Of a stretch of 64,000 nt of DNA, positions 12,444 through 22,103 are shown one piece after another. The translations under genes were made by a program, and so were the position numbers. Numbering within the stretch: position 1 is the stretch's first letter; each line of letters opens with the position of its first letter. Where the stretch lies: the NCBI GenBank assembly GCA_016182845.1, contig JACPFT010000003.1, positions 1-64,000 of the forward strand, written 5' to 3'. This stretch comes from Gammaproteobacteria bacterium. GTDB taxonomy: Bacteria; Pseudomonadota; Gammaproteobacteria; Enterobacterales; Permianibacteraceae. The notes below the pieces were generated by a model. The model searched no databases and had not been told where the DNA came from. It saw only the letters and a program-made list of their open reading frames with translations.

Positions 12444-14066
12444 ATGCCTGCGCCCACATCCCCGGTCTTGCCCAGCGCCGCCACGCCCCATGCCGGCGAC
12501 TACGCCTGGAAAGCCCTGCTGATCTTCAGCCTGTACCGCGGCTTCCTGGCCGGCCTGTTCCTGTTCCTGGATCTGACCGACAAGGGGCCCGCCTTCCTGG
12601 GCGGCCTCCTGCCCCAGCTGTTCACGCCAGTGGCCTACGCCTACCTGGGCATGGCCGGCTTCTTCCTGGTGCTGCGCACGCGGCGCATTCCCGGTTACAC
12701 CGCCCAGGTGGTCCTGCAGGTCCTGGTGGACATCGTCGCCCTGGGCCTGTTCATGCATGCCTCCGGCGGCGTGTCCTCGGGCTTGGGCATCCTCATGGCG
12801 GTCTCGGTCATCACTGGCGGCCTGCTCCTGGGCGGCGCCGTGCCCCTGGCCCTGGCCGCCCTGGCCACCCTGTTCCTGCTCGCGGAGCAAGTCCTCCTGG
12901 AGAAGACCGCGCCGGCACAGCCCACCGCCTACAGCCAGGCCGGCATGCTCGGCGCGGTGTTCTTCATCACCACCTATATCGCCATCGGCCTGGCGCAGCG
13001 CATGCGCGAGAGCGAAGCCCTGGTGGATTTGCGCAATGCCGAGCTCGCCAGCCTGCAGCAGCTTAACGAGCAGATCATCCACTACATGGGCACGGGCGTC
13101 ATCGCCGTGGACAGCGTGGGCCGCATCCGCATGATCAACCAGTCGGCCTGGCAGTTCCTGGGGATGCCCTCCCAGGTCCAGGGCCGCGCCCTGGACAGCA
13201 TCAGCCCGGCCTTGATGCAACAGCTGAAACGCTGGCGGCGCGACCCCAATGGCAAGGTCAGCAGCATCCACCCTCTGGCGCGCGGCCCGGAGTTGATGCC
13301 CAATTTCGTCGATGCCGGCGCCGACGGCCTGTCCCTGGTGTTCCTGCAGGACACCACGGCCATGACCCAACAGGCCCAGCATCTGAAACTCGCCTCCCTG
13401 GGCCGCTTGACCGCCTCCATCGCCCACGAGATCCGCAATCCCCTGGGCGCGGTCAGCCACGCCGCGCAGCTCCTGGCCGAGTCGCCGGAGCTGGATCCCG
13501 CCGACCGGCGCCTGACCGACATCATCGCCAAGAATTCCCTGCGCATGAACGACATCATCGAGAACGTGCTCAAGCTGTCCCATCGCAAGGAACCGGTCTC
13601 CGAAACCCTGGCACTGCGCGAATTCGTCGGCAACCTGGCCGAGGAACTGCGCGGCCAGCGGGCGCCCGCCCCCGACATCGAGGTGCACATCGAACCGGTC
13701 AACACGAAAGTGCGCTTCGACCCCAGCCAGTTGCTGCAGGTCCTGGTCAACCTCAGCGAGAACGGCCTGCGCCATAGCGAGGAGCACTGCGGCCGCCCGG
13801 TCCTGGCCCTGCGCGGCGGCCTGGCCTTCGACACCGGCCTGCCCTTCCTGGACGTCATCGACTCCGGCGAGGGGATCAACCCGGAGATCGCCGGCAATAT
13901 CTTCGAGCCGTTTTTCACCACACGCAGCAATGGCACGGGCCTGGGGCTGTACATCGCCCGCGAGCTTTGCGAAGCCAATGACGCCCGATTAGACTATCTG
14001 CCCATTCCCGCCGGCGGCAGCTGCTTCCGGATCCATTTCGCACCGCCCACCGAAGGACGCCCATGA
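12444..14066 (+). CDS. pilS: PilS, sensor histidine kinase of the type IV pilus PilSR system
   Basis: A 540-residue kinase with six N-terminal membrane helices (to about residue 190), a PAS-like segment, a HisKA domain with the phosphorylated His in SIAHEIRNPLGAV, and an ATPase domain with N box NLSENGLRHS, GEGINPEIAG and GTGLGLYIAREL. PilS adjusts PilR activity in response to pilin levels in the membrane. It overlaps pilR by 4 bases, and its position near bamD, thiO and a fimT-like gene is the Pseudomonas-type arrangement. Confidence 0.9.
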   Translation: MPAPTSPVLPSAATPHAGDYAWKALLIFSLYRGFLAGLFLFLDLTDKGPAFLGGLLPQLFTPVAYAYLGMAGFFLVLRTRRIPGYTAQVVLQVLVDIVALGLFMHASGGVSSGLGILMAVSVITGGLLLGGAVPLALAALATLFLLAEQVLLEKTAPAQPTAYSQAGMLGAVFFITTYIAIGLAQRMRESEALVDLRNAELASLQQLNEQIIHYMGTGVIAVDSVGRIRMINQSAWQFLGMPSQVQGRALDSISPALMQQLKRWRRDPNGKVSSIHPLARGPELMPNFVDAGADGLSLVFLQDTTAMTQQAQHLKLASLGRLTASIAHEIRNPLGAVSHAAQLLAESPELDPADRRLTDIIAKNSLRMNDIIENVLKLSHRKEPVSETLALREFVGNLAEELRGQRAPAPDIEVHIEPVNTKVRFDPSQLLQVLVNLSENGLRHSEEHCGRPVLALRGGLAFDTGLPFLDVIDSGEGINPEIAGNIFEPFFTTRSNGTGLGLYIARELCEANDARLDYLPIPAGGSCFRIHFAPPTEGRP

Positions 14067-15409
14067 GCCAGGCCCGCGCCCTGATCATCGACGACGAGCC
14101 GGACATCCTGGAGCTGCTGGCCATCACCCTGGGGCGCATGCGCATCCAAGCCGTCGAGGCCGATTGCATAGCCGCCGCGAAGACGCGTCTCGCCGAGGAA
14201 AAGTTCGATCTCTGCCTGACCGACATGCGCCTGCCCGACGGCGACGGCCTGGATCTGGTGCGCCATGTGCAACAGCAATACGCCGACACGCCCATCGCCG
14301 TGATCACGGCCCACGGCAATATGGAAACCGCCATCCAGGCCATGAAGCTGGGCGCCTTCGACTTCGTGTCCAAGCCGGTGGATCTCAATAAGCTGCGCGA
14401 GCTGGTGGCCAATGCCCTGAAGCTGCGCGAACAGGCCAAGGCCAGCGCCCCCCTGACCCGCCTCCTGGGTTCGACCCCGCAGATCGAGAACCTGCGGGCC
14501 ACCATCATGAAGCTGGCGCGCAGCCAAGCGCCGGTCTATATCAGCGGCGAATCCGGCACCGGCAAGGAGCTGGTGGCGCGCCTGATCCACGAGCAAGGCC
14601 CGCGCGCCGACGCGCCCTTCGTGCCGGTCAATTGCGGCGCCATCCCCACCGAACTGATGGAAAGCGAATTCTTCGGCCACAAGAAGGGCTCGTTCACCGG
14701 TGCCGTGACCGACAAGCCAGGCCTGTTCCAGGCCGCCAACGAGGGCACGCTGTTCCTCGACGAAGTCGCCGACCTGCCCCTGCCCATGCAGGTGAAGCTC
14801 TTGCGCGCCATCCAGGAAAAGGCCGTGCGGCCGGTGGGCGAGGAGAAGGAAATCCCGGTCAACGTGCGCATCGTCTCGGCGACCCACAAGGATCTGGCCG
14901 CCCTCGTGCACCACGGCCAATTCCGCCAGGATCTGTTCTACCGCATCAATGTCATCGAGGTGAAAGTGCCGCCCCTGCGCGCCCGCGCCGAGGATATTCC
15001 GGTACTGGCCGAGCATATCCTCGCGCGGCTCTCGACCGACATCGGCGTCGATGCGCCCCTGCTCTGCAGCAGCGCCCTGCGCGCCCTACAGGCCTATACC
15101 TTCCCCGGCAATGTGCGCGAGCTGGAAAACATCCTGGAACGCTCGCTGACGCTCTGCGAGGGCGATGTCATCGAGGCCGAGGATCTGCGCCTGCCGGAAG
15201 CCCATCCGACGGCCTCGCCGGATGGGCCCGCCGGCATTCCGGCTCTGGAGGATCGCGCGGCTCTGGGCGATTACCTGGGGGATATCGAGAAGGAAGCGAT
15301 CCTCAAGGCCCTGGAGGAAACCCGCTGGAATCGGACCGCCGCCGCCAAGAAGCTAGGCATCACCTTCCGCGCCATGCGTTACCGCTTGAAGAAGCTGGGA
15401 CTGGAATAG
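14063..15409 (+). CDS. pilR: PilR, sigma54-dependent response regulator
   Basis: A 448-residue NtrC-type regulator. The receiver domain has phosphoacceptor Asp in TDMRLPDGDG. The AAA+ domain has Walker A GESGTGKE and a sigma54-contact loop written GSFTGA instead of the usual GAFTGA. The C-terminal Fis-type helix-turn-helix has NRTAAAKKLGITFRAMRYRL. It activates pilin transcription with sigma54 when phosphorylated by PilS. Translation is coupled to pilS by an ATGA overlap. Confidence 0.92.
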   Translation: MSQARALIIDDEPDILELLAITLGRMRIQAVEADCIAAAKTRLAEEKFDLCLTDMRLPDGDGLDLVRHVQQQYADTPIAVITAHGNMETAIQAMKLGAFDFVSKPVDLNKLRELVANALKLREQAKASAPLTRLLGSTPQIENLRATIMKLARSQAPVYISGESGTGKELVARLIHEQGPRADAPFVPVNCGAIPTELMESEFFGHKKGSFTGAVTDKPGLFQAANEGTLFLDEVADLPLPMQVKLLRAIQEKAVRPVGEEKEIPVNVRIVSATHKDLAALVHHGQFRQDLFYRINVIEVKVPPLRARAEDIPVLAEHILARLSTDIGVDAPLLCSSALRALQAYTFPGNVRELENILERSLTLCEGDVIEAEDLRLPEAHPTASPDGPAGIPALEDRAALGDYLGDIEKEAILKALEETRWNRTAAAKKLGITFRAMRYRLKKLGLE

Positions 15410-15420
15410 CCGGAAACGAC

Positions 15421-15449
15421 AAGGGGCGCATTGGCGCCCCTTGGTTTTT
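15421..15449 (+). terminator. Terminator of pilSR
   Basis: AAGGGGCGC and its complement around an ATTG loop, followed by GGTTTTTG, 11 bases after the pilR stop. The next gene is convergent. Confidence 0.85.
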
Positions 15450-15463
15450 GTCCTCGGGTTGAA

Positions 15464-16363
15464 TTATTGGAAATTCACCGTCGTGGTCGCGTTGGCGCTG
15501 ATGCTGACATTCTGCGTCCCGACGAAGATCAGCAGATCGTTGGCGTCGGGCACGTCGTTTATGGCGCCGCAAGTATAGGCCACGGTGTAGGCGCCCGCGC
15601 TCAGGAAGGCCACGCTGTAGCTGTAGACATTATTGCTCAGGCTCACCTGACCGGACGCGATCGGATCGGGGCTAGCTCCATCCACATCGTCCGGCGCCAC
15701 ATCCGCGCCACTGAAGACATAGACCGCGCCCGGATCGGTTCCCGCGCATTGCGCGCCCACCAGGCCCGCCGCAATGGTGCCGGAGAGCTTGCCCACCTGA
15801 CTATTGTCGATCAGGCGCAATACCGGCTTCAGGAAATACCCGGGCTGCCCCGTGGGCTTGGTCACCGATTTGCGCAAATCGAAGTCCACGGTGAAATCCG
15901 CCACGCCGCCGGCGGGAATGGTCAGCCCCTGCACCAGTTTCAGCCCGGTCTCCGAGCCGCTGGGCACGCGCAACTCGAATTGCGCACCGGCCACCTGGAT
16001 ATAGGAGTCCAGCTTGTTGTCGAAATCGGCATTGACCATCAGACGCAACTGAGAATACTGACCCGCCGGCAGGCCCGCCTCGGACAACAGGGGAGCGACA
16101 TTGCCACCCTGCAGGGCCAGGAGATCGATGGACTTGGCCGGGGAGAAACTAAAGGTCAAGGGCGAACCGCTTGCCGGCAGGAGCTCCACGCCGCTGAACT
16201 CCACCACCACCTTCTCGGCATCATCGACCGGCGCATCGCCGACCGACAGCTTGAGTTGACCCGTGGTCGGCGCCGGCGCCGGCGACGAACCGCCGCCTCC
16301 GCCGCCGCAGGCGGTCAACAGACCCATGCCTGCACTCAGGGAAATGAGTACTGCGAGCTTCAT
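15464..16363 (-). CDS. DUF4382 domain lipoprotein
   Basis: A 299-residue exported lipoprotein: signal peptide MKLAVLISLSAGMGLLTAC with the lipobox cysteine, then a Gly/Ser-rich linker, a DUF4382 beta-sandwich domain (LKLSVGDAPVDDAEKVVVEF) and a C-terminal carboxypeptidase-regulatory-like region. The function is unknown; it is probably attached to the envelope surface. The start at 16363 is chosen for the lipoprotein signal and a GAGGA ribosome site. Confidence 0.85.
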   Translation of the reverse strand: MKLAVLISLSAGMGLLTACGGGGGGSSPAPAPTTGQLKLSVGDAPVDDAEKVVVEFSGVELLPASGSPLTFSFSPAKSIDLLALQGGNVAPLLSEAGLPAGQYSQLRLMVNADFDNKLDSYIQVAGAQFELRVPSGSETGLKLVQGLTIPAGGVADFTVDFDLRKSVTKPTGQPGYFLKPVLRLIDNSQVGKLSGTIAAGLVGAQCAGTDPGAVYVFSGADVAPDDVDGASPDPIASGQVSLSNNVYSYSVAFLSAGAYTVAYTCGAINDVPDANDLLIFVGTQNVSISANATTTVNFQ

Positions 16364-16401
16364 GATCGATTCCTCATGGGCAAAGCCCATAGTAGATGAC
16401 C

Positions 16402-17474
16402 TTAAACAGGCTGTGAGCAGGCCCGCTCCGCATCCCATCCGTAGGCGCCGGGCTCGACGATGGCACGACGCGCCAAGAGGCAGTCCGCCAGGAGCCGCGT
16501 CGCCGCGGGCGCCAGCACGACGCCATTGCGAAAGTGACCGGCATTGATCCAGGCGTTCTCCGCCTCCGGCATCCTGCCGATATAGGGGATGCCGTTCGGT
16601 GAAGCCGGTCGCAATCCGGTCCATTGCGCCTCCACAGTATACCCCTCCAGCGCCGGCACGAGAGCCAGGGCGGAGGCTTTCAGGCTGCAATAGGCCGCCT
16701 CGGTGGGCAGGCGCTGGAAGCCCACGTCTTCCAGGGTGGAGCCCACCAGCAAGCGCCCGTCCCGGCGCGGGATCAGGTAGCGGCCCTCGCGCATGACCAT
16801 GCGCTTGAGCTCGGCCGGCGAGGCGCCAAACAACAGCATCTGGCCGCGCATCGGCCGGATCGCCAGGCGCAAACCGAGTTGTTCAGCGAGCAGCGCACTC
16901 CAGGCGCCCGTGCAGAACACATAGGCCTCTGCACGCAGACGGCCCCGGCGGGTCTCCAGTTCCCGGATCCGCCCGCCCGCCAAGGACAGGCTCAACACTT
17001 CGCAACCCTCCAGGATCCGCACACCCGGCATGGCCTCCAGAGCCGCGCGCAGGGCGACCACGAGGCGCGGCGGACGAACCTGCCCGATCTGCGGCATCCA
17101 CAGGGCGCTATGGATCTCTCCACCCAGGCCCGGTTGCAGGGCATGGGCCTGGGCGCCTGGGCCTCGTCCTCGGCATCGAGCATCAGCATGCCGCTCAACT
17201 CGAACTCCGGGTCGATGCCCGTTGTTTCCAGCAGATCGGCACAGAACGCGGGATAGAAATCCTGGGCCCAATGGGCCAGGGCCGTCACCGGCGCGGCATA
17301 GCGCCAGGGATAGAGCGGCGATACGATGCCGCCGCCGGCCCAGGACGACTCGCCGCCCAGCCGGCCCCGCTCCGCCACGGTCACCGACAGCCCTTCCCGG
17401 GCCAGGCTGAGAGCCTGCATCAGGCCAATCACCCCGCCGCCCAGGATCAGCACATCGCCGTCATTTTGCATCAT
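16402..17474 (-). pseudogene. thiO: Glycine oxidase ThiO (FAD-dependent), broken by a frameshift
   Basis: The N-terminal part begins at 17474 after a GGAGG site and has the FAD-binding glycine motif ILGGGVIG and GGESSWAGGGIVSPL. The C-terminal part, including QIGQVRPPRL, RPMRGQM and FRNGVVLAPAAT, lies in another frame. The two meet near 17150, where a GCCCAGGC unit is repeated in tandem. About 14-20 residues expected at that point in relatives seem to be missing, so a small out-of-frame deletion is likelier than a single-base error. Intact ThiO oxidises glycine for the thiazole part of thiamin. A sequencing or assembly error is possible. Confidence 0.8.
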
Positions 17475-17671
17475 GTTCCCGCCTCCCCGGCCGATTGCCG
17501 GCTCATCGAATCCACACCGGCCGACATTCTCGTAAGCCGGAACTGACAAAAGCAAGCGCGGCATGAGCATGCCCGCTTCCGCCTTTCGCGGTTGTCCCGG
17601 CCAGCGGGGATCGGGCAAGTTGGAGGCCAGGCTTGGGAGCAAGCCCGGGCAGCGACCAGGGAGGTCACGAC

Positions 17672-18241
17672 ATGCAGGCAAGCAGCATCCGCCGGAACGG
17701 CTTTTCACTGATTGAACTGATGATCGCCCTGGCCCTGATGGGCATCGCCCTGGGCGGCGGCGTGCCGGCCTTTCGCGGTCTGCTGGAGCGCCAGCGCGGC
17801 TCCGCCTTGCTGATGAGCCTGCAGCAGGACATCGCCCTGGCGCGCAGCCAGGCCGCCCTCAGTCAGCGACGTGTCAGCCTCTGTCCAAGCGCGGATCAGG
17901 TCCATTGCGGCAGCGACTGGAACCAGGGCCGACTGGTGTTCGCCGACGATAACGGCAATGGCAGCCGCGAAGACGGGGAGACCATCCTGCGCCACGACGA
18001 CGCCCCGGTCGGCTTGGCCATGAACTGGCGCTCGGCCCTGCGCAAACCCTATCTGCAGTTCCTGCCCTCGGGCATGACCAACCACGTGAACGGCAGCTTC
18101 GTGCTCTGCAACGAGGCAAAAGACCGACGCAGCGCCCGTGCCCTCATCATCAACAAGATGGGCCGGGCCCGCGCCTCGCGGGACAGGAGTGGGGACGGCA
18201 TCCACGAGGATGCCTCGGGCAGGCCGCTGACCTGCCCCTGA
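17672..18241 (+). CDS. GspH/FimT family pseudopilin
   Basis: A 189-residue minor pilin precursor. The type IV prepilin leader is RRNG followed by FSLIELMIALALMGIA, with cleavage after the Gly and Glu at mature position 5. A GspH domain follows, with cysteines probably in a disulfide. Minor pilins of this kind prime type IV pilus assembly or belong to type II secretion. The start is supported by GGGAGG eight bases upstream. In Pseudomonas the thiO-fimT order is the same, so a FimT/FimU role is likely. Confidence 0.88.
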   Translation: MQASSIRRNGFSLIELMIALALMGIALGGGVPAFRGLLERQRGSALLMSLQQDIALARSQAALSQRRVSLCPSADQVHCGSDWNQGRLVFADDNGNGSREDGETILRHDDAPVGLAMNWRSALRKPYLQFLPSGMTNHVNGSFVLCNEAKDRRSARALIINKMGRARASRDRSGDGIHEDASGRPLTCP

Positions 18242-18256
18242 TTGGGGCTTTGTGGC

Positions 18257-18532
18257 TCAGGCGGTGCCGCAGGGCGCGCAGGCCCCGGGATTGCCCGAGC
18301 AGGCCGGCGCCGAGGAGCCCGATTCCCCCTGCGCCAGGTTCTTCTGGCCCGAGGACTTGAAGTCAGTCTCATACCAGCCGGCACCGCTCAGGCGGAAGCC
18401 CGCCGCCGACACGAGCTTGTTCAGGGCCGGCTTGGAACAGGCCGGGCAATCGCTCAAGGGCGCGTCCGACAGTTTCTGCAGGGCATCGAACTTGTGCTGG
18501 CACTCACCGCACTGGTACTCATAAATCGGCAT
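18257..18532 (-). CDS. FmdB family zinc-ribbon regulatory protein
   Basis: A 91-residue protein with an N-terminal zinc ribbon (YEYQCGECQHKF and SDCPACSK) of the FmdB/putative regulatory family and a low-complexity Ser/Gly/Pro/Cys tail ending CAPCGTA. Many proteobacteria carry it near aspS or ruvC as a stand-alone gene. The molecular role is unproven. Confidence 0.85.
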   Translation of the reverse strand: MPIYEYQCGECQHKFDALQKLSDAPLSDCPACSKPALNKLVSAAGFRLSGAGWYETDFKSSGQKNLAQGESGSSAPACSGNPGACAPCGTA

Positions 18533-18623
18533 AAAAACCTCGTAGAAACAATAACATCGACCCGAACTCCCGAAATGGGAGCGCGACGGGCGGCGAAATT
18601 TTACTCAAAAGCGAAGATATAGC

Positions 18624-18787
18624 CTAGTGGTCCATGCGGGTAATTGGTTGACGTCAGTTCGGATGCATGAAGCCCTGAGACAAGGCGCCGCGACGAGTCA
18701 TAGCAGGGCTATGGCGAGGAGCGGCAACGCTGTATCAGGGTTTCAGGCGCCGAAATCATGTAACCGAATTACTCGCATGGACCACTA
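18624..18787. repeat. MITE-like palindromic element (164 bp)
   Basis: The ends are CTAGTGGTCCATGCGGGTAA at the left and its near-perfect complement at 18761-18787. The inverted identity continues inward (GAAGCCCTGAGACA against TGTATCAGGGTTTC, and CATAGC against GCTATG), so almost the whole unit can fold into one long hairpin. It has no coding capacity. This is the structure of a non-autonomous miniature element or a large interspersed palindrome. Confidence 0.75.
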
Positions 18788-18898
18788 GTGCTCCGATTTC
18801 AAGCCGCCCTGCCTCGCACTCCCCAGTTGGCAATAATGCACTCGACGCGACCGGGCCCCCCGGTCATCGTTGGGTTTTCCCTCAACTGGAGCCGCCCC

Positions 18899-19348
18899 AT
18901 GCTGCGCCTATTATTGATCACCGCCGCCGGCCTCGGCCTGCTGGCCTGCGCTCATGCGCCGCTAGACCGCCGCGCCGAGGCCCAACGGCTGCTGGACACC
19001 GACAAGGCCTTCGCCGCCCTGTCCCTGGAACAGGGCGCCGAAGCCGCCTTCCGGCGCTTCTTCGCTACGAACGGTGTCCAACTCGCTCCACAAGGCGAGC
19101 CGGCTCGCGGCAACGAGGCCGTAGCCGCCAGACTGAAGGGCGATTTCATTCTGGATTGGTTTCCTCAAGAAGCCGAGGTTTCCGCCGCCGACGATATGGG
19201 CTGGACCTGGGGGCGCTACGAACTGCGCCCCGCCAAGAACGCCCCCGTGGTCTCGGTCGGCACCTACCTGGACGTCTGGATAAAACAAGCCGACGGCTCT
19301 TGGCGCATCCGCATCGAGAACGGCAACCAGGCAAAACCCGCGTCCTGA
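18899..19348 (+). CDS. Lipoprotein with NTF2-like (DUF4440/SnoaL) domain
   Basis: A 149-residue protein with a lipoprotein signal (LRLLLITAAGLGLLACAH, Cys at about 19) and a small NTF2-like fold suggested by DTDKAFAALSLEQGAEAAF, GWTWGRYEL and DGSWRIRIENG. This matches DUF4440-type proteins, which bind small molecules or are uncharacterised. The start at MLRLLL is chosen for the signal peptide; 37 further residues could be read upstream but have no signal character. Confidence 0.7.
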   Translation: MLRLLLITAAGLGLLACAHAPLDRRAEAQRLLDTDKAFAALSLEQGAEAAFRRFFATNGVQLAPQGEPARGNEAVAARLKGDFILDWFPQEAEVSAADDMGWTWGRYELRPAKNAPVVSVGTYLDVWIKQADGSWRIRIENGNQAKPAS

Positions 19349-19395
19349 ACCGCTACCCCCGGGACTGACCGGGAGGCCCATGCCCGGCGCCGCCC

Positions 19396-21150
19396 CTACT
19401 GGCAGGCCCGGTACACCTCATCCAGGGACACCCGCCCGGAGCGGGCGAAGCTCAGGCCGTGTGCCATCAGTGGACGCATGCCCGAGGCAATGGCCAGCTC
19501 GCGCATCTGTCCCGAGGTGATATCCGGGGCGATGGCATCGCGGACCCGGTCGTTGAGGGCGAACAGCTCGTACACCGCCACGCGCCCCGCGAAGCCCGTG
19601 CCATGGCACTGTTCGCAGCCCCGGCCGCGCCAGAAGACTTCGCCCTCGCTCAAGCCCAGCAAGCGCCGGCGCAGGGGCGTGACCGTTTCCTCGGTCTTGC
19701 AGTGTGGGCAGCTGAGGCGGACCAGGCGCTGGCCCAGGATGCCGATCACGGTGGATTTGATCAGGCTGGGGCTGATGCCGATCTCCAGGAGGCGCAGGAT
19801 GGCGCCGGGCGCGTCGTTGGTGTGCAGGGTGGACAGCACCAGATGACCGGTCAGGGCGGACTCCAAGGCGAGCTTGCAGGTCTCCTCGTCGCGCATCTCG
19901 CCGATCATGATCACGTCCGGATCGTGGCGCAGGATATGGCGCAGGGTCTGGGGGAAGCCGAAACCGGCGCTGTCCAAGAGCTGGATCTGGCGCATGCCCT
20001 GCAACTCGTACTCCACCGGATCCTCCACGGTCACCACGTTGACCGGGTCCTTGCGGATCTCCTGCAGGGCCGCGTACAGGGTCGTGGTCTTGCCCGAGCC
20101 GGTGGGCCCCGTCACCAGGAGGATGCCCGTGCTGCGCCCAATCATGTCCAGGAACAGGGCCTCGTCCTCGGGCGCGAAGCCGATCTCGCCGATGGCGCGC
20201 AGGCCGGCCTGCTTGTTGAGAATGCGGATGACCACGCTCTCCCCGTAATAGGTGGGGATGATGGAAATGCGCAGGTCGATGCGCTGGCCCTGGAAGGCGA
20301 CGCGGGCATGGCCGTCCTGGGGCAGGCGCCGCTCGGCGATGTTGAGGCGGGAAATGACCTTGATGCGGCTCACCAGGGGCGGCAGCCACTGGCGCTGCAG
20401 GACCTTGACGGGCACAAGCGTCCCCTGCAGCCGGTACAGCAGCTCGACCCGATCCGCGCAGGGGCGCAGGTGGATGTCGGAGGCCTGGCGGCGGATGGCG
20501 TCCTCGATGAAGGAATTGACCAGGCGCACCGTCGGCTTCTGCTTGGCCTGGCGCTCCGCCTCCTTCCACACCGCCTCCTCGTCGACCTCCGGCTCGCCAT
20601 TGCCCAGATAGTTTTCCGGCCACTCGCTGTCCTCGTACTGGCTGAACAGCGCCGCCTGGATCGCCTCCGGCTCGGCCAGGACCTGGAGCACCGGGCAGCG
20701 GGCATAGAAATGCAGGCTCTGCAGGGCGTCGGCGCTCAGGATCTGCTCGGCCGCCAGCACCAGGGCATTGTCCAGGACCATGATCGGCACGACCCGGTAG
20801 CGGCGCGCCAGCTCGGCGCTCAGCAGATGCGTCACTTCCGGTTCCAGGCTGAAATCGGCGAGGCGGATGGTGGGCACGCCCATCAGCGTGTGGAGTGCCC
20901 GCTCCACGGTATCGGGCGTCAGCCAGCCGCGCGCCTGCAGGATCTCGCCCAGGTGCAGGCCGGGATGCCGGGATTGCCAGTCCAGCGCCTCCTGGAGCTG
21001 AGTCTTCTCGAGCTGGTGGGTGGCGAGCAGGTACTGGCCCAATAGCCAGTGGTTGGGCTGCTTGATGAGCTGGAAGAACTCGCGCAAGCCCTCGGGGTCG
21101 TGGATGCAGGGAGCGGCTGTCGCCACGGGGGCAGGCGCGTCGGTGCTCAT
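19396..21150 (-). CDS. GspE/PilB-type assembly ATPase
   Basis: A 584-residue secretion ATPase. The N-terminal part resembles an MshEN (c-di-GMP-binding) module (LHLGEILQARGWLTPDTVER). The core has Walker A GPTGSGKTT, an Asp box (TVEDPVEYEL), Walker B (DPDVIMIGEMRDEET) and His box (LVLSTLHTNDA). A tetracysteine zinc motif is made by CPHC and CEQC. It powers type IV pilus extension, MSHA-like pili or type II secretion; being isolated here, its system is not settled. The start at MSTDAPAP has a better ribosome site than the one nine codons upstream. Confidence 0.88.
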   Translation of the reverse strand: MSTDAPAPVATAAPCIHDPEGLREFFQLIKQPNHWLLGQYLLATHQLEKTQLQEALDWQSRHPGLHLGEILQARGWLTPDTVERALHTLMGVPTIRLADFSLEPEVTHLLSAELARRYRVVPIMVLDNALVLAAEQILSADALQSLHFYARCPVLQVLAEPEAIQAALFSQYEDSEWPENYLGNGEPEVDEEAVWKEAERQAKQKPTVRLVNSFIEDAIRRQASDIHLRPCADRVELLYRLQGTLVPVKVLQRQWLPPLVSRIKVISRLNIAERRLPQDGHARVAFQGQRIDLRISIIPTYYGESVVIRILNKQAGLRAIGEIGFAPEDEALFLDMIGRSTGILLVTGPTGSGKTTTLYAALQEIRKDPVNVVTVEDPVEYELQGMRQIQLLDSAGFGFPQTLRHILRHDPDVIMIGEMRDEETCKLALESALTGHLVLSTLHTNDAPGAILRLLEIGISPSLIKSTVIGILGQRLVRLSCPHCKTEETVTPLRRRLLGLSEGEVFWRGRGCEQCHGTGFAGRVAVYELFALNDRVRDAIAPDITSGQMRELAIASGMRPLMAHGLSFARSGRVSLDEVYRACQ

Positions 21151-21326
21151 CGTCTCGCCCTCGGCAAGGGAAGCCATGGGCTGAGCATGGCCCAGAAACC
21201 GCCACTTTGCCGCTGATCCGGATCAAGTCGGTCCCATGCGCCATCGCCAAACCGGCAACCCGACACCTGGCATCGGCTTTGAGCGATAATGCCCGCCCGG
21301 ACCCGCCATGCTCTTCGAGGTTGCTT

Positions 21327-21761
21327 ATGCTTTTTGGGAATGACCGCCGCCAGTTGCGCCAGATGTATTTCGATGCCTGGGGCAAGTTCCGCCGCCAAGA
21401 GCCCATCACGCCCCTGGAAGCGCAGATCGCCCAGGTCGTCGCCTGGCACCCGGAATACCACCGCCTGTTCGACAAGCCGGAGAAATACCTGGATCAGGAC
21501 TATCTGCCGGAATTCGGCGAAACCAATCCCTTCCTGCACCTAGGCCTGCACTTGGGCATCCGCGAACAAGTCTCCATCGACCGCCCGGCCGGCATCGCCG
21601 CCGTGCACGGCGCCCTCAAATCCCGCCAGGATCCCCACGACGCCGAACACGCCATGATCGAGGCCCTGGCGGAAAGCCTGTGGGAAGCCCAGCGCGCCGG
21701 CACCGCGCCGGACGAGGCCGGCTACCTGGCGCGCCTGCGGCGGCTGGTGGGCGAGGCCTGA
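21327..21761 (+). CDS. DUF1841 family protein
   Basis: A 144-residue soluble protein matching DUF1841: MLFGNDRRQLRQMYFDAW at the N-terminus, YLPEFGETNPFLHLGLHLGI in the middle, and a helical C-terminus. It is widespread in beta- and gammaproteobacteria, with no known function. The start is the first ATG consistent with the family's N-terminus. Confidence 0.8.
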   Translation: MLFGNDRRQLRQMYFDAWGKFRRQEPITPLEAQIAQVVAWHPEYHRLFDKPEKYLDQDYLPEFGETNPFLHLGLHLGIREQVSIDRPAGIAAVHGALKSRQDPHDAEHAMIEALAESLWEAQRAGTAPDEAGYLARLRRLVGEA

Positions 21762-22103
21762 GCGCCCTAAGTCCGGACGGCGCCAATGGGGCCGAAGCCG
21801 CCCTCCCCGCTCCCATTTTCTCCAATCGACCCATAAAATTTTCTTTTAACTGGTCGAACCTCGATTAGTTCATGCAAACCTAGCAAAACCCGGGCGCGAC
21901 GGTCCGGGTTCATTGCCCGCCGCCTTTCTCAAAACCGTTCAAAATCATTTGCTTAACTCGGCGACTTGTCCTAGTTTCAGTTCCGTCCTAGAAAAATAAC
22001 AAGCCTCGGACTGGCTTCTATAATTAAGACGAGGTCGCGCCCCCGAACCCGCGCGCGACCCTCGGCTGCTGCCTGTCGGCCCGAGACCAGAAGGAGTCCC
22101 TAC
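21762..22103 (+). promoter_or_regulatory. Intergenic region carrying the chemoreceptor promoter
   Basis: This is 342 bases without a gene. It is AT-richer than its surroundings. A TATAAT hexamer at 22019-22024 lies about 80 bases before the chemoreceptor start, but I see no good -35 at 16-18 bases. A GAAGGAG ribosome site precedes the ATG at 22104. There is no convincing sigma28 promoter. Confidence 0.4.

Noticed and set aside
12333-13787. 484-codon open frame opposite pilS
   Set aside because: Shadow; the translation is Gln/Gly/Ala-rich noise, while pilS on the plus strand has all kinase boxes.
19459-21045. 528-codon open frame opposite the assembly ATPase
   Set aside because: Shadow of the GspE/PilB-type gene, whose Walker motifs are on the minus strand.
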